From NCBI GenBank assembly GCA_963625685.1, contig CAVFTR010000009.1, forward strand, positions 8,348 to 72,347: 64,000 nt of DNA, read 5' to 3'. Source of the DNA: F23-B02 sp963625685 (GTDB lineage: Bacteria; Bacillota; Clostridia; Oscillospirales; Oscillospiraceae). The stretch's first letter is position 1; each line of letters starts with the position of its first letter. Below the pieces are notes generated by a model. That model ran no database searches. It had not been told where the DNA came from and saw nothing but the letters and a program-made list of their open reading frames with translations. Position numbers and translations under genes: made by a program. This document shows, one piece after another, positions 25,053 through 34,764 of this stretch.

Positions 25053-27203
25053 ATGAAGAAACGAATACTAAGCCTGCTGCTCGTGCTGCTGATGGTGGTG
25101 TCGCTTGTGCCGACCGCGGTACTGGCGGAGGATGATATTGTTGCCTATGAAGTCACCGGCGGCAATATCTATTTCAATAAATCGACAGGGGAAATAACAG
25201 GCTGCGATAACTTAGTAACGGAAGCGGTTATTCCGTCTGAGATAGATGGTGTTAAGGTGACGAACATTGGAGAGTATGCATTCTCCGGCTGCACGGGACT
25301 TACGAGCATAAATGTTGCGGAGGGCAATGCTTCTTACAGCTCAAATGACGGGGTGCTTTTCAACAAGGAAAAGACAAAGCTTGTTCGGTATCCGGAAGGA
25401 AAAACTGCGGCTTCATATACGATACCAGATAACGTGACGAGCATAGAGCCTTGCGCATTCTACGGCTGCACGAGCTTGGCGAACGTAACGATCCCGAACA
25501 GCGTGACGAGCATCGGCAATGGTGCATTTATCAACTGTTATGACCTAACAGATATCACGATTCCGAACAGCGTAACGAGTATTGGCTGTAGGGCATTCTA
25601 TTGCTGTGGGAGACTTGAAAGCATAACAATTCCAAGCAGCGTGACAAGTATCGCTACCAATGCATTCGGTGGCTGCACGAGTCTTACGAGCATTACAATC
25701 CCTGACAGTGTTACAAGCATTGGCAGACTTGCATTTGAACGCTGCACGGGACTAACGAGTATAAATGTAACCGATGCAAATATGGCATATTGCTCTGATA
25801 ACGGAATCTTGTTTAATAAGGATAAAACAGAGCTCATCCAATATCCTGAGGGAAAGACAGACACTTCTTATGTGATCTGCAGCGGCGTTACAAACATCGG
25901 GGAATTAGCATTTATCAACTGCATTGGACTAACGAGTATCACAATCCCTAACAGTGTTGAGAGCATCGACAACAATGCATTCAGTGGCTGTACGGGACTA
26001 ACTAGTATCACAATTCCTAACAGCGTTGTGAGCATCGACTACAATGCATTCAGTGGCTGTACGGGACTAACCAGTATCACAATTCCTAAAAGCGTTGAGA
26101 ACATCGACAACAGTGCATTCAGTAGATGCACTGGATTAACGAGTATAAATGTACACGACGCAAATACGGTATACAGTTCTGATGAAGGAGTTTTGTTCAA
26201 TAAGGATAAAACAGAGCTTGTCCTGTACCCTGAGGGAAGAACAGATGCTTTTTATACAGTTCCCGACAGCGTGACGAGCATAGGCGATTCTGCATTCAAG
26301 AGCTGCAAGAGCCTGACGAGCATTACGATGTCGAGCAGTGTTACAAACATTGGACGGGATGCATTCGATGGCTGTACGGGACTAACGAGTGTCACGATTC
26401 CCGATAGCGTGAAATACATCGGCAACAATGCATTCTGTGGTTGCACAAGCATGACGAGTGTCACAATCCCGTACAGTGTGACGGACATAAGCTTTGGCAC
26501 ATTTCAAAATTGCGAGAGCCTGACGAGTGTTACTATATCTGACGGCGTGAGGCGTATCGGCAGTTGTGCCTTCTCAAACTGTACTGGTCTTACGAGCATC
26601 ACTATTCCTGATAGTGTTATGATAATCAGAGACAACGCGTTTTTGGATTGTTCAAGTCTAACAGACGTTTATTACACTGGCAGCGAAGAACAATGGAACA
26701 CAATTAATATCGAGCGAGACAATGAAGCTCTCACCAATGCCACCATCCATTGTACCGGTGAGACGCATACTCATAATTACGTTGACGGCGCATGCACTAT
26801 CTGCGGAGCGAAAGACCCGAATTATGGCGGCAAGCACAACTACACGAAAGAAGTGACAGAGCCCACCTGCACCGAAGAGGGCTACACCACTTACACTTGT
26901 ACGCTCTGCAGCTATAGTTACACATCGGATAAAACTCCAGCTACGGGTCACAGTCCCAAACTCCGCAACGCAGTCGAGTCCACCTGCACCGAGGCCGGCT
27001 ATACCGGCGACGAGGTATGTACGATCTGCGGCGATGTGCTATCGCAGGGCGAGGTCATCGAGGCGACGGGCCATCACTTCAAGGGCAATACCTGCACAGT
27101 CTGCGGAGATACGCGCTCGACAGCCGACACCATCCGTGCATGGTTCCAGGATACGATAAGCACAGTCAAGAACCTGATCGACAAACTTTTCGGCAGAATA
27201 TAA
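25053..27203 (+). CDS. Secreted BspA-like leucine-rich repeat protein
   Basis: 716 residues. A signal peptide (MKKRILSLLLVLLMVVSLVP, cleavage near AVLAED) is followed by about 20 LRR_5 units of roughly 23 residues (pattern SITIPNSVTSIGxxAFxGCTGL), spanning ~60-560. The last ~140 residues have Cys-rich Thr-Cys units (CTICGAKD, CTLCSYSY, CTVCGDTR), common in secreted Clostridial repeat proteins. No LPXTG or SLH anchor is present. BspA proteins mediate adhesion or ligand binding; here the role is unknown. Base composition is more AT-rich than neighbours and repeats are recently duplicated at DNA level. Strong AGGAGGAAAAC site; two palindromic operator-like sites precede it. Confidence 0.9.
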   Translation: MKKRILSLLLVLLMVVSLVPTAVLAEDDIVAYEVTGGNIYFNKSTGEITGCDNLVTEAVIPSEIDGVKVTNIGEYAFSGCTGLTSINVAEGNASYSSNDGVLFNKEKTKLVRYPEGKTAASYTIPDNVTSIEPCAFYGCTSLANVTIPNSVTSIGNGAFINCYDLTDITIPNSVTSIGCRAFYCCGRLESITIPSSVTSIATNAFGGCTSLTSITIPDSVTSIGRLAFERCTGLTSINVTDANMAYCSDNGILFNKDKTELIQYPEGKTDTSYVICSGVTNIGELAFINCIGLTSITIPNSVESIDNNAFSGCTGLTSITIPNSVVSIDYNAFSGCTGLTSITIPKSVENIDNSAFSRCTGLTSINVHDANTVYSSDEGVLFNKDKTELVLYPEGRTDAFYTVPDSVTSIGDSAFKSCKSLTSITMSSSVTNIGRDAFDGCTGLTSVTIPDSVKYIGNNAFCGCTSMTSVTIPYSVTDISFGTFQNCESLTSVTISDGVRRIGSCAFSNCTGLTSITIPDSVMIIRDNAFLDCSSLTDVYYTGSEEQWNTINIERDNEALTNATIHCTGETHTHNYVDGACTICGAKDPNYGGKHNYTKEVTEPTCTEEGYTTYTCTLCSYSYTSDKTPATGHSPKLRNAVESTCTEAGYTGDEVCTICGDVLSQGEVIEATGHHFKGNTCTVCGDTRSTADTIRAWFQDTISTVKNLIDKLFGRI

Positions 27204-27225
27204 TTGCAGCATAACATGAGAATAA

Positions 27226-27257
27226 AACCCGCACCGCAGTTTTCTGCGGTGCGGTTT
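27226..27257. terminator. Bidirectional terminator between the LRR gene and the YhgE gene
   Basis: GCACCGCAG (27231-27239), TTTT loop, CTGCGGTGC (27244-27252), with flanking AAAACC and GGTTT. Confidence 0.8.
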
Positions 27258-27273
27258 CTTATCAAATTCAGTA

Positions 27274-29313
27274 TCAGCCGCCGTGCATGAGGCCGGCGGT
27301 GTTTGCCTTGCTCTCGTTCGAGCGCCTGAGATAGGGCTTGCAGACGCTGTGCAGCAGTATCCCGCCAGGGATGGCGATGACGGCCATCAGCAGCAGAACG
27401 AGTACGCACTTGAAGTAAGTGCCGTTGTAGCTGCCCGCGATCGTCTCGCGCATCGCGTTCATCGAATACTTGAACGGCATGACGCCGTAGAGCACCTGGA
27501 AGAACTTCGGCAGCATCTCGACTGGGTAGGTGCCGCCCGAGCCCGCGACCTGAATGACCAGCACTATGATCGAAAGCGCTTCGCCCGTGCTGCCGAGGGC
27601 AAACACAAAGCCGTAGTTTATAAGCGTTGCGACAAGGCTTGACAGCGCCGCCGCGAGCCAGAACAGGAAGGGATTATAGCACTGTATGCCTATGTAGTAG
27701 AGGTTGCCGAGCACCGTCATGAGCGCGGTGAGCTGGCCGATGGCGAAGAATACGAAGTAGCGGCCGAAGTAGGCCTCGGTGACGCTCAGCGTGGGGAACT
27801 CCTCGCGGCGCTTTATGTGCGGATGCATGAGGCTGACGCTCAGCAGGGCGCTTGCCCATATCGCCAGCACAGTGTAGAACGGAGCCATGCCGGAGCCGAA
27901 ATGATCGAGCGCGTAGACCCTGACGACCTCGAGGCTCGCGGGGGAGGAGATGTAGTCGACGAGGCTGCTCACGTCGTTGTTCATGAGGTCGACGATGTTC
28001 GAGACGCTCTCGGACGAGCGCAGCTCGTTTACGTTAGACTGCACGTTCGTCACGAGATCGAGCATGGTGTTCATGACCTCGCGGGTGCTGTTTATGCTCT
28101 GCGTGCAGGAGCTGAGCGCGGAGGTGAACTGCTGAAGGGTCATCGCCTGGGCGTCGACGTCGCCCTGTATCTGGGCGATCAGCGAGTCGAGGTTGTTCAG
28201 CGAATCCTGGAGCGTGGTCATGGAATTTATGAGATTGCTGTCGATATTGGTCTGCTGGAGGATATCGTCGAAGCGGACAACGCTCTGATGCAGCTGCTTG
28301 TTCACGTCGTAGTACAGGTCGTCCAGTATCTCGGCCTCGTACTCGTTTATTCCGCCCTCGCCGTACAGCGCGTCCCAGTCGATATAGGTCTTGCCCGCGC
28401 CGGCCGGGTCGCCGCCGGTCGCCTCGTCGAGGCGCTCAACGGTGTTGCGCAGCTGCTCGGAGGTGTTTCTTATGGCGTCTGCCGAGTAGATGACGTCCTC
28501 CTTGCTGGTCGCAAGGCGATCCTGCATGTTGGAGATGCTCTTTCGGCTGTTGCTGAGCATTTTTACGACGTCGGGGAGCAGATTGCTGGTCATCGTCGTG
28601 ACGTTCAGCGCAGACTGCGTGACCGATGCCATGGAGTCCATGATCGAGACATAGGTGCGCAGGTCGGTTTTTATGTTCTCCAGCTGATCGTCAAGGTCCT
28701 CCAAGGAGAGGGAGGCGTCGCCGCTCATGCCCGCGAATACCGAGGTGAAGTTCGATATCTCGTCAACGAGCGAGGCGAGGAATATGCTGTTGACCTCGTC
28801 CTTTACGATGCTCTGCGCACGGTCTGTAACGCGGGAGGCGACCGCGTTCATTTTCTGGTTGTCGTAGTAGATAAGCTCGGGGCTTTCAAATTCGCCGTCG
28901 GTAAAGCCGAGCATGGCCGAGCTGAAGTCGGCAGGGATCACGAGCCCGGCGTAGTATTCGCCGCTGTACAGACCGTCCTGAACGGCCTGCTCGGAATCGA
29001 CGAACTGCCAGTCTATCTGATTGTTGCTCTTGAGCTTTTCCACGATTATATTGCCGACGTTGAAATCAACGCCGAGGAAGGTCGTGCCCTCGTCCTCGCT
29101 GGCCACCGCGATCGTCAGATTCTGCGTCGAGTCGGGAGTGTAGGGGTCCCAGTTGGATATGATGTTGAACCACGCGTACAGACAGGGGATGAGAGCCAGA
29201 CCGAAGACGCAGACGACCGCAACGACGCTCCTGCTCAGACGCCTTACGTCCGAACGGATGACGGAGACAACATTTGAAGTTTTGTCCTTTAATCTATTCA
29301 TTGCATTACTCAT
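27274..29313 (-). CDS. YhgE/Pip-family membrane protein (shorter paralogue)
   Basis: 679 residues. One N-terminal helix ending in ALIPCLYAWFNIISNWDPY, the signature of the family, precedes an extracellular region of ~400 residues rich in helices and coiled coil. The C-terminal half carries five or six membrane segments (including GSGGTYPVEMLPKFFQVLYGVMPF), related to ABC-2 permeases. Pip/YhgE proteins are phage receptors and are linked to type VII-like secretion or antimicrobial export, but their normal role is open. Third gene of a three-gene operon with its longer paralogue. Confidence 0.9.
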   Translation of the reverse strand: MSNAMNRLKDKTSNVVSVIRSDVRRLSRSVVAVVCVFGLALIPCLYAWFNIISNWDPYTPDSTQNLTIAVASEDEGTTFLGVDFNVGNIIVEKLKSNNQIDWQFVDSEQAVQDGLYSGEYYAGLVIPADFSSAMLGFTDGEFESPELIYYDNQKMNAVASRVTDRAQSIVKDEVNSIFLASLVDEISNFTSVFAGMSGDASLSLEDLDDQLENIKTDLRTYVSIMDSMASVTQSALNVTTMTSNLLPDVVKMLSNSRKSISNMQDRLATSKEDVIYSADAIRNTSEQLRNTVERLDEATGGDPAGAGKTYIDWDALYGEGGINEYEAEILDDLYYDVNKQLHQSVVRFDDILQQTNIDSNLINSMTTLQDSLNNLDSLIAQIQGDVDAQAMTLQQFTSALSSCTQSINSTREVMNTMLDLVTNVQSNVNELRSSESVSNIVDLMNNDVSSLVDYISSPASLEVVRVYALDHFGSGMAPFYTVLAIWASALLSVSLMHPHIKRREEFPTLSVTEAYFGRYFVFFAIGQLTALMTVLGNLYYIGIQCYNPFLFWLAAALSSLVATLINYGFVFALGSTGEALSIIVLVIQVAGSGGTYPVEMLPKFFQVLYGVMPFKYSMNAMRETIAGSYNGTYFKCVLVLLLMAVIAIPGGILLHSVCKPYLRRSNESKANTAGLMHGG

Positions 29314-29761
29314 CCTTCACGGAGTGCTGCTCCTGTCCGCCGCTGCCGTCGGGAGCTTCCTCGTAATTGTCGTACTGAAAGCTGCCGGCCTCGTCGTTTT
29401 CGGGCGAATGGCTGCGGATGGCCTCCAGTATCGCCTCGGCGCGCCTGTCGATGACGGCGTCCTGCGTCTGGGCGATAGCCGGAGCGGGCTCGTCGCTCTC
29501 GACCCTGGATATCATTTTCTTGAGCGTATAGTCCTGATACTCAATAACTATAAGCACTGCCGCGATAATGAACATGGAGACTATCCACAAAACGAGGAAG
29601 ATCGTTTTTGAGCTGTTGGTGAAAAACAGCATCACGAGGAAGATAGTCGGCACTATCAGCAGGCTTCGCAGAGCCATGCTCATGCGCCTGACGTTGTGCT
29701 CGTGCATCTGGCCGAGACACTCCATCAGGTCCTTATACTTTTTTTCGTACTGGGTATCCAT
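29306..29761 (-). CDS. Two-helix membrane protein of unknown function in the YhgE operon
   Basis: 151 residues: a basic amphipathic N-terminus, two hydrophobic helices (LLIVPTIFLVMLFF and FLVLWIVSMFIIAAVLIVIE, residues ~33-73), and an acidic cytoplasmic tail ending EQHSVKDE. It sits between the two YhgE/Pip genes, overlapping the downstream one by 8 nt, so it is likely an accessory subunit. I do not recognise a named family. Confidence 0.75.
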   Translation of the reverse strand: MDTQYEKKYKDLMECLGQMHEHNVRRMSMALRSLLIVPTIFLVMLFFTNSSKTIFLVLWIVSMFIIAAVLIVIEYQDYTLKKMISRVESDEPAPAIAQTQDAVIDRRAEAILEAIRSHSPENDEAGSFQYDNYEEAPDGSGGQEQHSVKDE

Positions 29762-29779
29762 AGTGCTCTCCTGTAGTTT

Positions 29780-32332
29780 TTACATCAATTCCGTCTTGTC
29801 CAGCTGCTCGTTCATGTACCTGTTTATGCCGCCGAGCGAGCGCTTTGCGAATATGCCGATCAGAAGGCCGACGACGAAGAACAGCATCAGCTGCAGCAGA
29901 TAGATAAGGTACTGATTCTGATACAGTCCCGCGATAGCCTCGCGCATCGCGTTGATGGCGTAGGGGAAGGGGAAGAACAGGTAGACCTGCTGGAAGAAGT
30001 CCGGCAGCAGCTCGATGGGGTAGGAGCCGCCGGAGCCGGCTATCTGGATAATAAGTATGACGACGATGAGCGCTCTGCCGATGTTGCCGAAGGCGACGGC
30101 AAAGGCGTAGGCCAGCATCGAGCATGCCAGCGAGGTCACAGCTCCCGAAAGCAGCAGCAGTCCGGGATGCACGCAGTCAACGCCGAGAATAATAAGGTTT
30201 CCGAGCATGATCACGAGCGCCTGAAGCTGACTTAGCAGGAAAAACAGCAGATATCTGCCGAAAAAGCGCTGCTTCTCCGTTGCCTCGGGCACGGGTATGG
30301 GAGCGTCGCAGTTGACGATGGCGTTCAGGATAACGCAGCCCACCCAGATGGCGAGCATGGTGTAGAACGGCGTCATTGCAGCGCCGTAGGATTCGACGGG
30401 GTAGACGCTCTTTGACACCATGGATACCGGGCTCGACAGGAATTGGCCGATGCTCTCGGGGTCGACGTCGAGGAAATCGAAGACGTTCTGTATCGTGCTG
30501 TTGTCGGGGTTGCCCTCGAGCACGTCTATAAACTCGTTTATCCTGCTGCTGTAGGAGGTGAGCAGGTCCTTGACCTGGATAAGCGCGTTGTTTACCGCGC
30601 CGAAGGTATTGCCGAGCTCGTTCAATATGGGAGTGGCCTTGCCGAGAATGCCGCTGAGCTCGCCGAGCAGGGCGGATACCTCGCCGAGGCTGTCCTGAAG
30701 GTTGTTGAGCATCGTGTCGAGCATGGGGTAGACCGTTTCGGTGAGAGTGACTCTCGTGGTGCCGAGCAGGTCGCTTATAAGCTGCAGATCGTTTATAAGG
30801 TCGATGTCCCTGTTGCCGCTGAGGATATCGTCAAGAATATCCTGCGCGTCCTTTGAGCTCGTCTGCGCGCTGCTTATGGAGCTCGAGACGCCCGAGGTGT
30901 CGCTGCCGCTTGCAGAGCCTATGGCCTCAGCCGTGGCGCCGAGCGCGTCGATCTCCTGCTGCACGACCTTCGTATCGCTCTGAGCGGACAGGAGAGCCTC
31001 CTGACGTACCTCGGGATCGGAGGTGCTCTGCGCCTTGGTGAGGTTTGCCTGAATGTTCGCTATACGGTCGTTGGTGTCGTCCTGCATGAAGCCGACGAGC
31101 GATTCCATCGACTGCTGCGTCTGGGACGCGTCGTTGAGATCGTTATAATCGTAGCCGGTGACGGCCGTGTATACGGAGGGCACGGCGACGGATTCGTAAT
31201 CGGTCTTGATGGCCTCGATGAGGCTCTTGTTGTGCGAGGCGAGAACGCGGGTCTGCTGAGCGTCGACAGAGCCGCCGTTGAGGCCGAGCTTGTCGCGCAG
31301 CTGAGTGATCTTGTCGACGAGCTTGTTGAGCGCGGTGAGCGCATCCTCGACCTCGGTGTTCGTAAGACCCGAGTGTGTGAGGTAGTCTATGAGCTCCTTG
31401 TACTGCTTTTCAAGCTCCGCCAGCGCCGCCTTTGCCGCCTCCGCGTCGTCGGTGCCGCCGTTATAGAGCCTGTCGAGCTTGTATATCGCTTCATTCACCG
31501 AGTCCTGAAGCTCGAGGAGCATGCTGTTGACCTCCGCGTTTATGAGCGCAAGGTCCTGCTTGGTGTCGTCGATGTAAACTATCTGCTTTGAGATATTGAC
31601 CCTCTCGTTGCCGATTAGATAAATCGAATAATTGAGGGTGTTGTTCGTGCGCTGGAGGGTGTTTATAAGCGCGTTGTTGGCGGCGATGAACTGATCTATG
31701 TTCTCGCTGTAGCTCACGAGGTTGTCGCTTATCCTCTTGAGCGTGTCCTTGAGCATGTCGGAGGAGGAGGTGCCCTGAACGTCGGAGGAGAAGGCGTTGA
31801 GCTTGTCAAACAGCGTCTCCACGACGGTCGAGATATATTTCTCGTTTACTATCTTCTTGACCTCGTCGCCGGCCGCCTCCACGACCTTTACGGCGACCGC
31901 GTTCTTTTTCTCGTTCTGATAGAATTTTATTGTCGGGCTGTACATATCCGTGCTCAGGAAATTGTACATATTATATGTAAAGTCGGGCTCGATGATGATC
32001 GCCGCGTAATACTTGCCCGCGTAGAGATCCTCAACGGCCTTGTCGGCGTCGTCAAGGAACACATAGCCGAAGTTCTCGTCGTCCCTTATCTCGTCAAGAA
32101 GGGTGTTGCCCATGTTGACGATGTTGCCCTCGGAATCCATATAGTCTCTGTCGTTTGAGACGACCGCTATGGTAACGCCGTCGGTCTTCCCGTAGGGATC
32201 CCAGAATGCATAGATGTTGAACCACGCATACAGGGCCGGCAGCACGAGGATCGCCAGTATGATGAGGAAGGCGAAGAAATTCCTGTACAGCGCCCTCAGA
32301 TCATATTTAAAAATCCTGAAAACATTACGCAT
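29780..32332 (-). CDS. YhgE/Pip-family membrane protein (longer paralogue)
   Basis: About 850 residues from the ATG at 32332, with AGGAG 12 nt upstream. The layout matches the downstream paralogue: VLPALYAWFNIYAFWDPYG at the first helix, a long extracellular helical region (~600 residues, with repeated heptad-like stretches), and a C-terminal ABC-2-like membrane block with GSGGSYPIELLPDFFQQVY. The two paralogues probably work together as a heteromeric envelope complex. The family's physiological substrate is not established. Confidence 0.9.
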   Translation of the reverse strand: MRNVFRIFKYDLRALYRNFFAFLIILAILVLPALYAWFNIYAFWDPYGKTDGVTIAVVSNDRDYMDSEGNIVNMGNTLLDEIRDDENFGYVFLDDADKAVEDLYAGKYYAAIIIEPDFTYNMYNFLSTDMYSPTIKFYQNEKKNAVAVKVVEAAGDEVKKIVNEKYISTVVETLFDKLNAFSSDVQGTSSSDMLKDTLKRISDNLVSYSENIDQFIAANNALINTLQRTNNTLNYSIYLIGNERVNISKQIVYIDDTKQDLALINAEVNSMLLELQDSVNEAIYKLDRLYNGGTDDAEAAKAALAELEKQYKELIDYLTHSGLTNTEVEDALTALNKLVDKITQLRDKLGLNGGSVDAQQTRVLASHNKSLIEAIKTDYESVAVPSVYTAVTGYDYNDLNDASQTQQSMESLVGFMQDDTNDRIANIQANLTKAQSTSDPEVRQEALLSAQSDTKVVQQEIDALGATAEAIGSASGSDTSGVSSSISSAQTSSKDAQDILDDILSGNRDIDLINDLQLISDLLGTTRVTLTETVYPMLDTMLNNLQDSLGEVSALLGELSGILGKATPILNELGNTFGAVNNALIQVKDLLTSYSSRINEFIDVLEGNPDNSTIQNVFDFLDVDPESIGQFLSSPVSMVSKSVYPVESYGAAMTPFYTMLAIWVGCVILNAIVNCDAPIPVPEATEKQRFFGRYLLFFLLSQLQALVIMLGNLIILGVDCVHPGLLLLSGAVTSLACSMLAYAFAVAFGNIGRALIVVILIIQIAGSGGSYPIELLPDFFQQVYLFFPFPYAINAMREAIAGLYQNQYLIYLLQLMLFFVVGLLIGIFAKRSLGGINRYMNEQLDKTELM

Positions 32333-32650
32333 ATCGGCTGATGCTCCTGACAGACTTGAGAATGATGAATATGGAAAAAGGCAATAGTAGGCCAATTACA
32401 AAATGGTAACGATTTAGATACAATGGTATTGTACAGGCAATATAAATAATTGTCAAGTAGACATAACCACATGAACATATAAAATTTTTGCACGATTGTG
32501 GTCGGTCAAAAATGCGACACTACATCTTGTATGTATAATCTTTTTTAGCAGGAATTACATGCGCGCGGTGAGAATATAAGCCCCGTTTAAGGCAATGATA
32601 AGTATCGGGTCAAGAAAGCGGACCCAATACAGAAAAGGAGATGTAAAACC
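32333..32650. other. AT-rich intergenic region between divergent yhgE and SASP genes
   Basis: No gene visible. It holds the control region for the YhgE operon (no convincing -35/-10 pair found). A possible forespore sigma-F/G-type promoter lies ahead of the SASP gene: GAATA at 32572-32576, 16 bp, then CAATGATA at 32593-32600. Confidence 0.4.
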
Positions 32651-32851
32651 ATGTCTAACAATTCCAGTAATCATCTTGTTGTTCCCGCTGCACGCGAGGC
32701 AATGGAGAAGTTTAAGATGGAAGCGGCAAACGAGGTCGGCGTAAACCTCAAAAACGGCTATAACGGCGATATCACCGCCCGCCAGGCAGGCTCCGTCGGC
32801 GGCCAGATGGTCAAGAAGATGATCCAGGCATACGAAAACGGTCTGAAGTGA
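32651..32851 (+). CDS. Alpha/beta-type small acid-soluble spore protein
   Basis: 66 residues with the diagnostic blocks AREAMEKFKMEAANEVGV (containing the GPR protease cleavage region, E-A-A-N-E-V) and GDITARQAGSVGGQMVKKMI. SASPs coat and protect DNA in the dormant spore and are degraded on germination. AAAGGAG lies 10 nt before the ATG. Monocistronic, ended by a strong terminator. This gene is the firmest evidence that the host forms endospores. Confidence 0.96.
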   Translation: MSNNSSNHLVVPAAREAMEKFKMEAANEVGVNLKNGYNGDITARQAGSVGGQMVKKMIQAYENGLK

Positions 32852-32869
32852 TCCCGGCATAGAAGAAAG

Positions 32870-32902
32870 AAAACGATGCCTGCTTTTTCGGGCATCGTTT
32901 TT
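32870..32902. terminator. Bidirectional terminator between SASP and obg
   Basis: AAAACGATGCC (32870-32880) / GGCATCGTTTTT (32891-32902) with a 10-nt loop. Confidence 0.88.
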
Positions 32903-32927
32903 CTACATTATATTACAGTGTTTAAAG

Positions 32928-34211
32928 TCAATCTCTGTACTCAAACTCGAGATTATAGATGCTCACCGTGTCGCCGTCCTGAATACCCATGTCCTCCATG
33001 CGCTTGTAAACGCCGCTGTCGCGCAGAACGCGGTCAAAGTACATCATGCTCTCGTTGTCAGAGAAGTTTACCGAGGACATGAGCCTCTGCAGCCAGCCGC
33101 CCTCGACGACCCACACGTCGTCATATTTCTCGATCATCAGCGACTCGGAGGTGTCGATGACGGGCTCTGGCGGCACGTAGTCCGCCTCGAAGCGGATAAC
33201 CGGCGGCAGCTCGCGCAGCTTTTCGGCCGCCGCGCTGACGAGCTCGCGCGTTCCGCTGTGAGTCGCGGCGCTCATCTCGAAAAATTCGTAGCCGAGAGCC
33301 TCAACATGGGCCTTGAGCCGCTCGATATTTTCGCGCTCGCCGCCGCACAGGTCGCATTTATTGGCTGCGACTATCTGCTTGCGCCCGGCAAGCTCGGCGG
33401 AATACTCCCTGAGCTCGGCGTTTATGGCGTCGAAGTCCTCGACCGGGTCGCGCCCCTCTGAGCCGGAAACGTCGACGAGATGTATCAGCAGGCGGCAGCG
33501 GTCGATGTGCCGCAGAAAATCGTGGCCGAGGCCCGCGCCCTCGGACGCGCCCTCGATTATGCCGGGGATATCGGCCATGACAAAGGAGCGCCCCTCGTCG
33601 ACGTAAACGACGCCGAGATTGGGAAACAGCGTCGTGAAGTGGTAGTTTGCGATCTTCGGGTGCGCCTTGCTGACGACGGACAGCAGCGTGGACTTACCCA
33701 CGTTGGGGAATCCGACAAGGCCCACGTCGGCAAGTAGCTTCAGCTCGAGCGTTATATCGTGCGCCTCGCCGGGAAGGCCGGGCTTTGCAAAGCGCGGCAC
33801 CTGCCTTGTCGGCGTTGCGAAATGCTTGTTGCCCCAGCCGCCCTTGCCGCCGCGTGCGGCGATGAAGGGCTTGCCGTCGGACATGTCGTGCATTATGCCG
33901 CCGGTCTCGGTGTCTCTCACGAGCGTGCCGCGGGGCACGCGGATATACAGGCTCTCGCCGTCCTTTCCCGAGCAGCGCTTGCCCTGGCCGTCCGCGCCCG
34001 TACCGGCGACGTATTTGCGCTTGTATCTGAAGTCCATCAGGGTGGACATGTTATCGTCTACCACGAAAACGATATCGCCGCCCCTGCCGCCGTCGCCGCC
34101 GTCGGGGCCGCCTGCCGCTACATACTTTTCGCGGTGGAAGGCGACTGCGCCGTTTCCGCCGTTTCCGGCCTTTATCGTTATCCGCGCTTTATCAACAAAA
34201 GAGGTAGCCAT
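32928..34211 (-). CDS. obg: GTPase Obg/CgtA
   Basis: 427 residues in the order Obg fold (Gly-rich, residues 1-158, GNGGNGAVAFHREKY), G domain (G1 GFPNVGKST, G3 DIPGIIEGA, G4 NKCD) and C-terminal OCT domain ending YNLEFEYRD. It is an essential GTPase in 50S assembly and stress or sporulation signalling. In the usual rplU-rpmA-obg order of Firmicutes, but here separated from rpmA by 251 bp holding a terminator and a large palindrome. Confidence 0.97.
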   Translation of the reverse strand: MATSFVDKARITIKAGNGGNGAVAFHREKYVAAGGPDGGDGGRGGDIVFVVDDNMSTLMDFRYKRKYVAGTGADGQGKRCSGKDGESLYIRVPRGTLVRDTETGGIMHDMSDGKPFIAARGGKGGWGNKHFATPTRQVPRFAKPGLPGEAHDITLELKLLADVGLVGFPNVGKSTLLSVVSKAHPKIANYHFTTLFPNLGVVYVDEGRSFVMADIPGIIEGASEGAGLGHDFLRHIDRCRLLIHLVDVSGSEGRDPVEDFDAINAELREYSAELAGRKQIVAANKCDLCGGERENIERLKAHVEALGYEFFEMSAATHSGTRELVSAAAEKLRELPPVIRFEADYVPPEPVIDTSESLMIEKYDDVWVVEGGWLQRLMSSVNFSDNESMMYFDRVLRDSGVYKRMEDMGIQDGDTVSIYNLEFEYRD

Positions 34212-34252
34212 ATTTCACCTCACTATAAATATTGGTTATTGGTGTTTTGCTC

Positions 34253-34415
34253 AGGGTCTGTCATGCAGACAATTCAAGAGCATTTGGCGAGGGCTTTTGA
34301 GTAGGAAAAAGGCTTTCTTTTGCGGGAATACTTTGTGTATTTCAAAAAAGAATAACGCATTTCCGGCTCAAAAGAGCCGCCAAAGGCCGCAGAGTTGTCT
34401 GTATGACAGGACCCT
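34253..34415. repeat. 163-bp imperfect palindromic element (long inverted repeat)
   Basis: The outer arms read AGGGTCTGTCATGCAGACAA on the left (34253-34272), while the complement of the right end reads AGGGTCCTGTCATACAGAC. Pairing continues almost to the centre (TTTGGCGAGGGCTTTTGAG against TTTGGCGGCTCTTTTGAG). No ORF is present. The whole element could fold into one giant hairpin or cruciform between obg and rpmA. Confidence 0.8.
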
Positions 34416-34420
34416 ATAAT

Positions 34421-34450
34421 AAAATGCCGGACGATAGGTTCGTCCGGCAT
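34421..34450 (-). terminator. rplU-rpmA terminator
   Basis: ATGCCGGACGA / TCGTCCGGCAT stem (34424-34434 and 34440-34450). On the minus strand it is followed by TTTTA. Confidence 0.8.
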
Positions 34451-34462
34451 CGTCATGTTAAT

Positions 34463-34726
34463 TTACTGAGCGATCTCTTCGTAAACAGAAACCTGCTTGC
34501 GATCCTTATCCTTGCGCTCGAACTTTACCTTGCCGTCTACGAGAGCGAACAGGGTGTCGTCCTTACCCTTACCAACGTTGGTGCCGGGATGGATCTTAGT
34601 TCCGCGCTGTCTGACGAGGATATTGCCGGCCAGGACGAACTGACCGTCTGCTCTTTTGACACCAAGACGCTTGGACTCACTGTCGCGGCCGTTCTTGGTA
34701 GAACCCATACCTTTTTTATGTGCCAT
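34463..34726 (-). CDS. rpmA: 50S ribosomal protein L27
   Basis: 87 residues starting MAHKKGMGSTKNGRDS, the conserved N-terminus that reaches the peptidyl-transferase centre. Most Firmicutes encode a short presequence (pattern LxLQFFA) removed by the Prp protease. Here the protein starts directly at the mature end, and no prp gene lies between rplU and rpmA (38-bp gap). GGAGG precedes the ATG. Co-transcribed with rplU. Confidence 0.97.
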   Translation of the reverse strand: MAHKKGMGSTKNGRDSESKRLGVKRADGQFVLAGNILVRQRGTKIHPGTNVGKGKDDTLFALVDGKVKFERKDKDRKQVSVYEEIAQ

Positions 34727-34764
34727 TAAGGTTACACCTCCATTATCAGTAGTAGCGGGGAAAA

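Noticed and set aside
27817..29277. 486-codon open frame antisense to the shorter YhgE gene
   Set aside because: Shadow of high-GC coding sequence; composition is Val/Glu/His/Arg-rich noise and the minus strand has a clear membrane protein.
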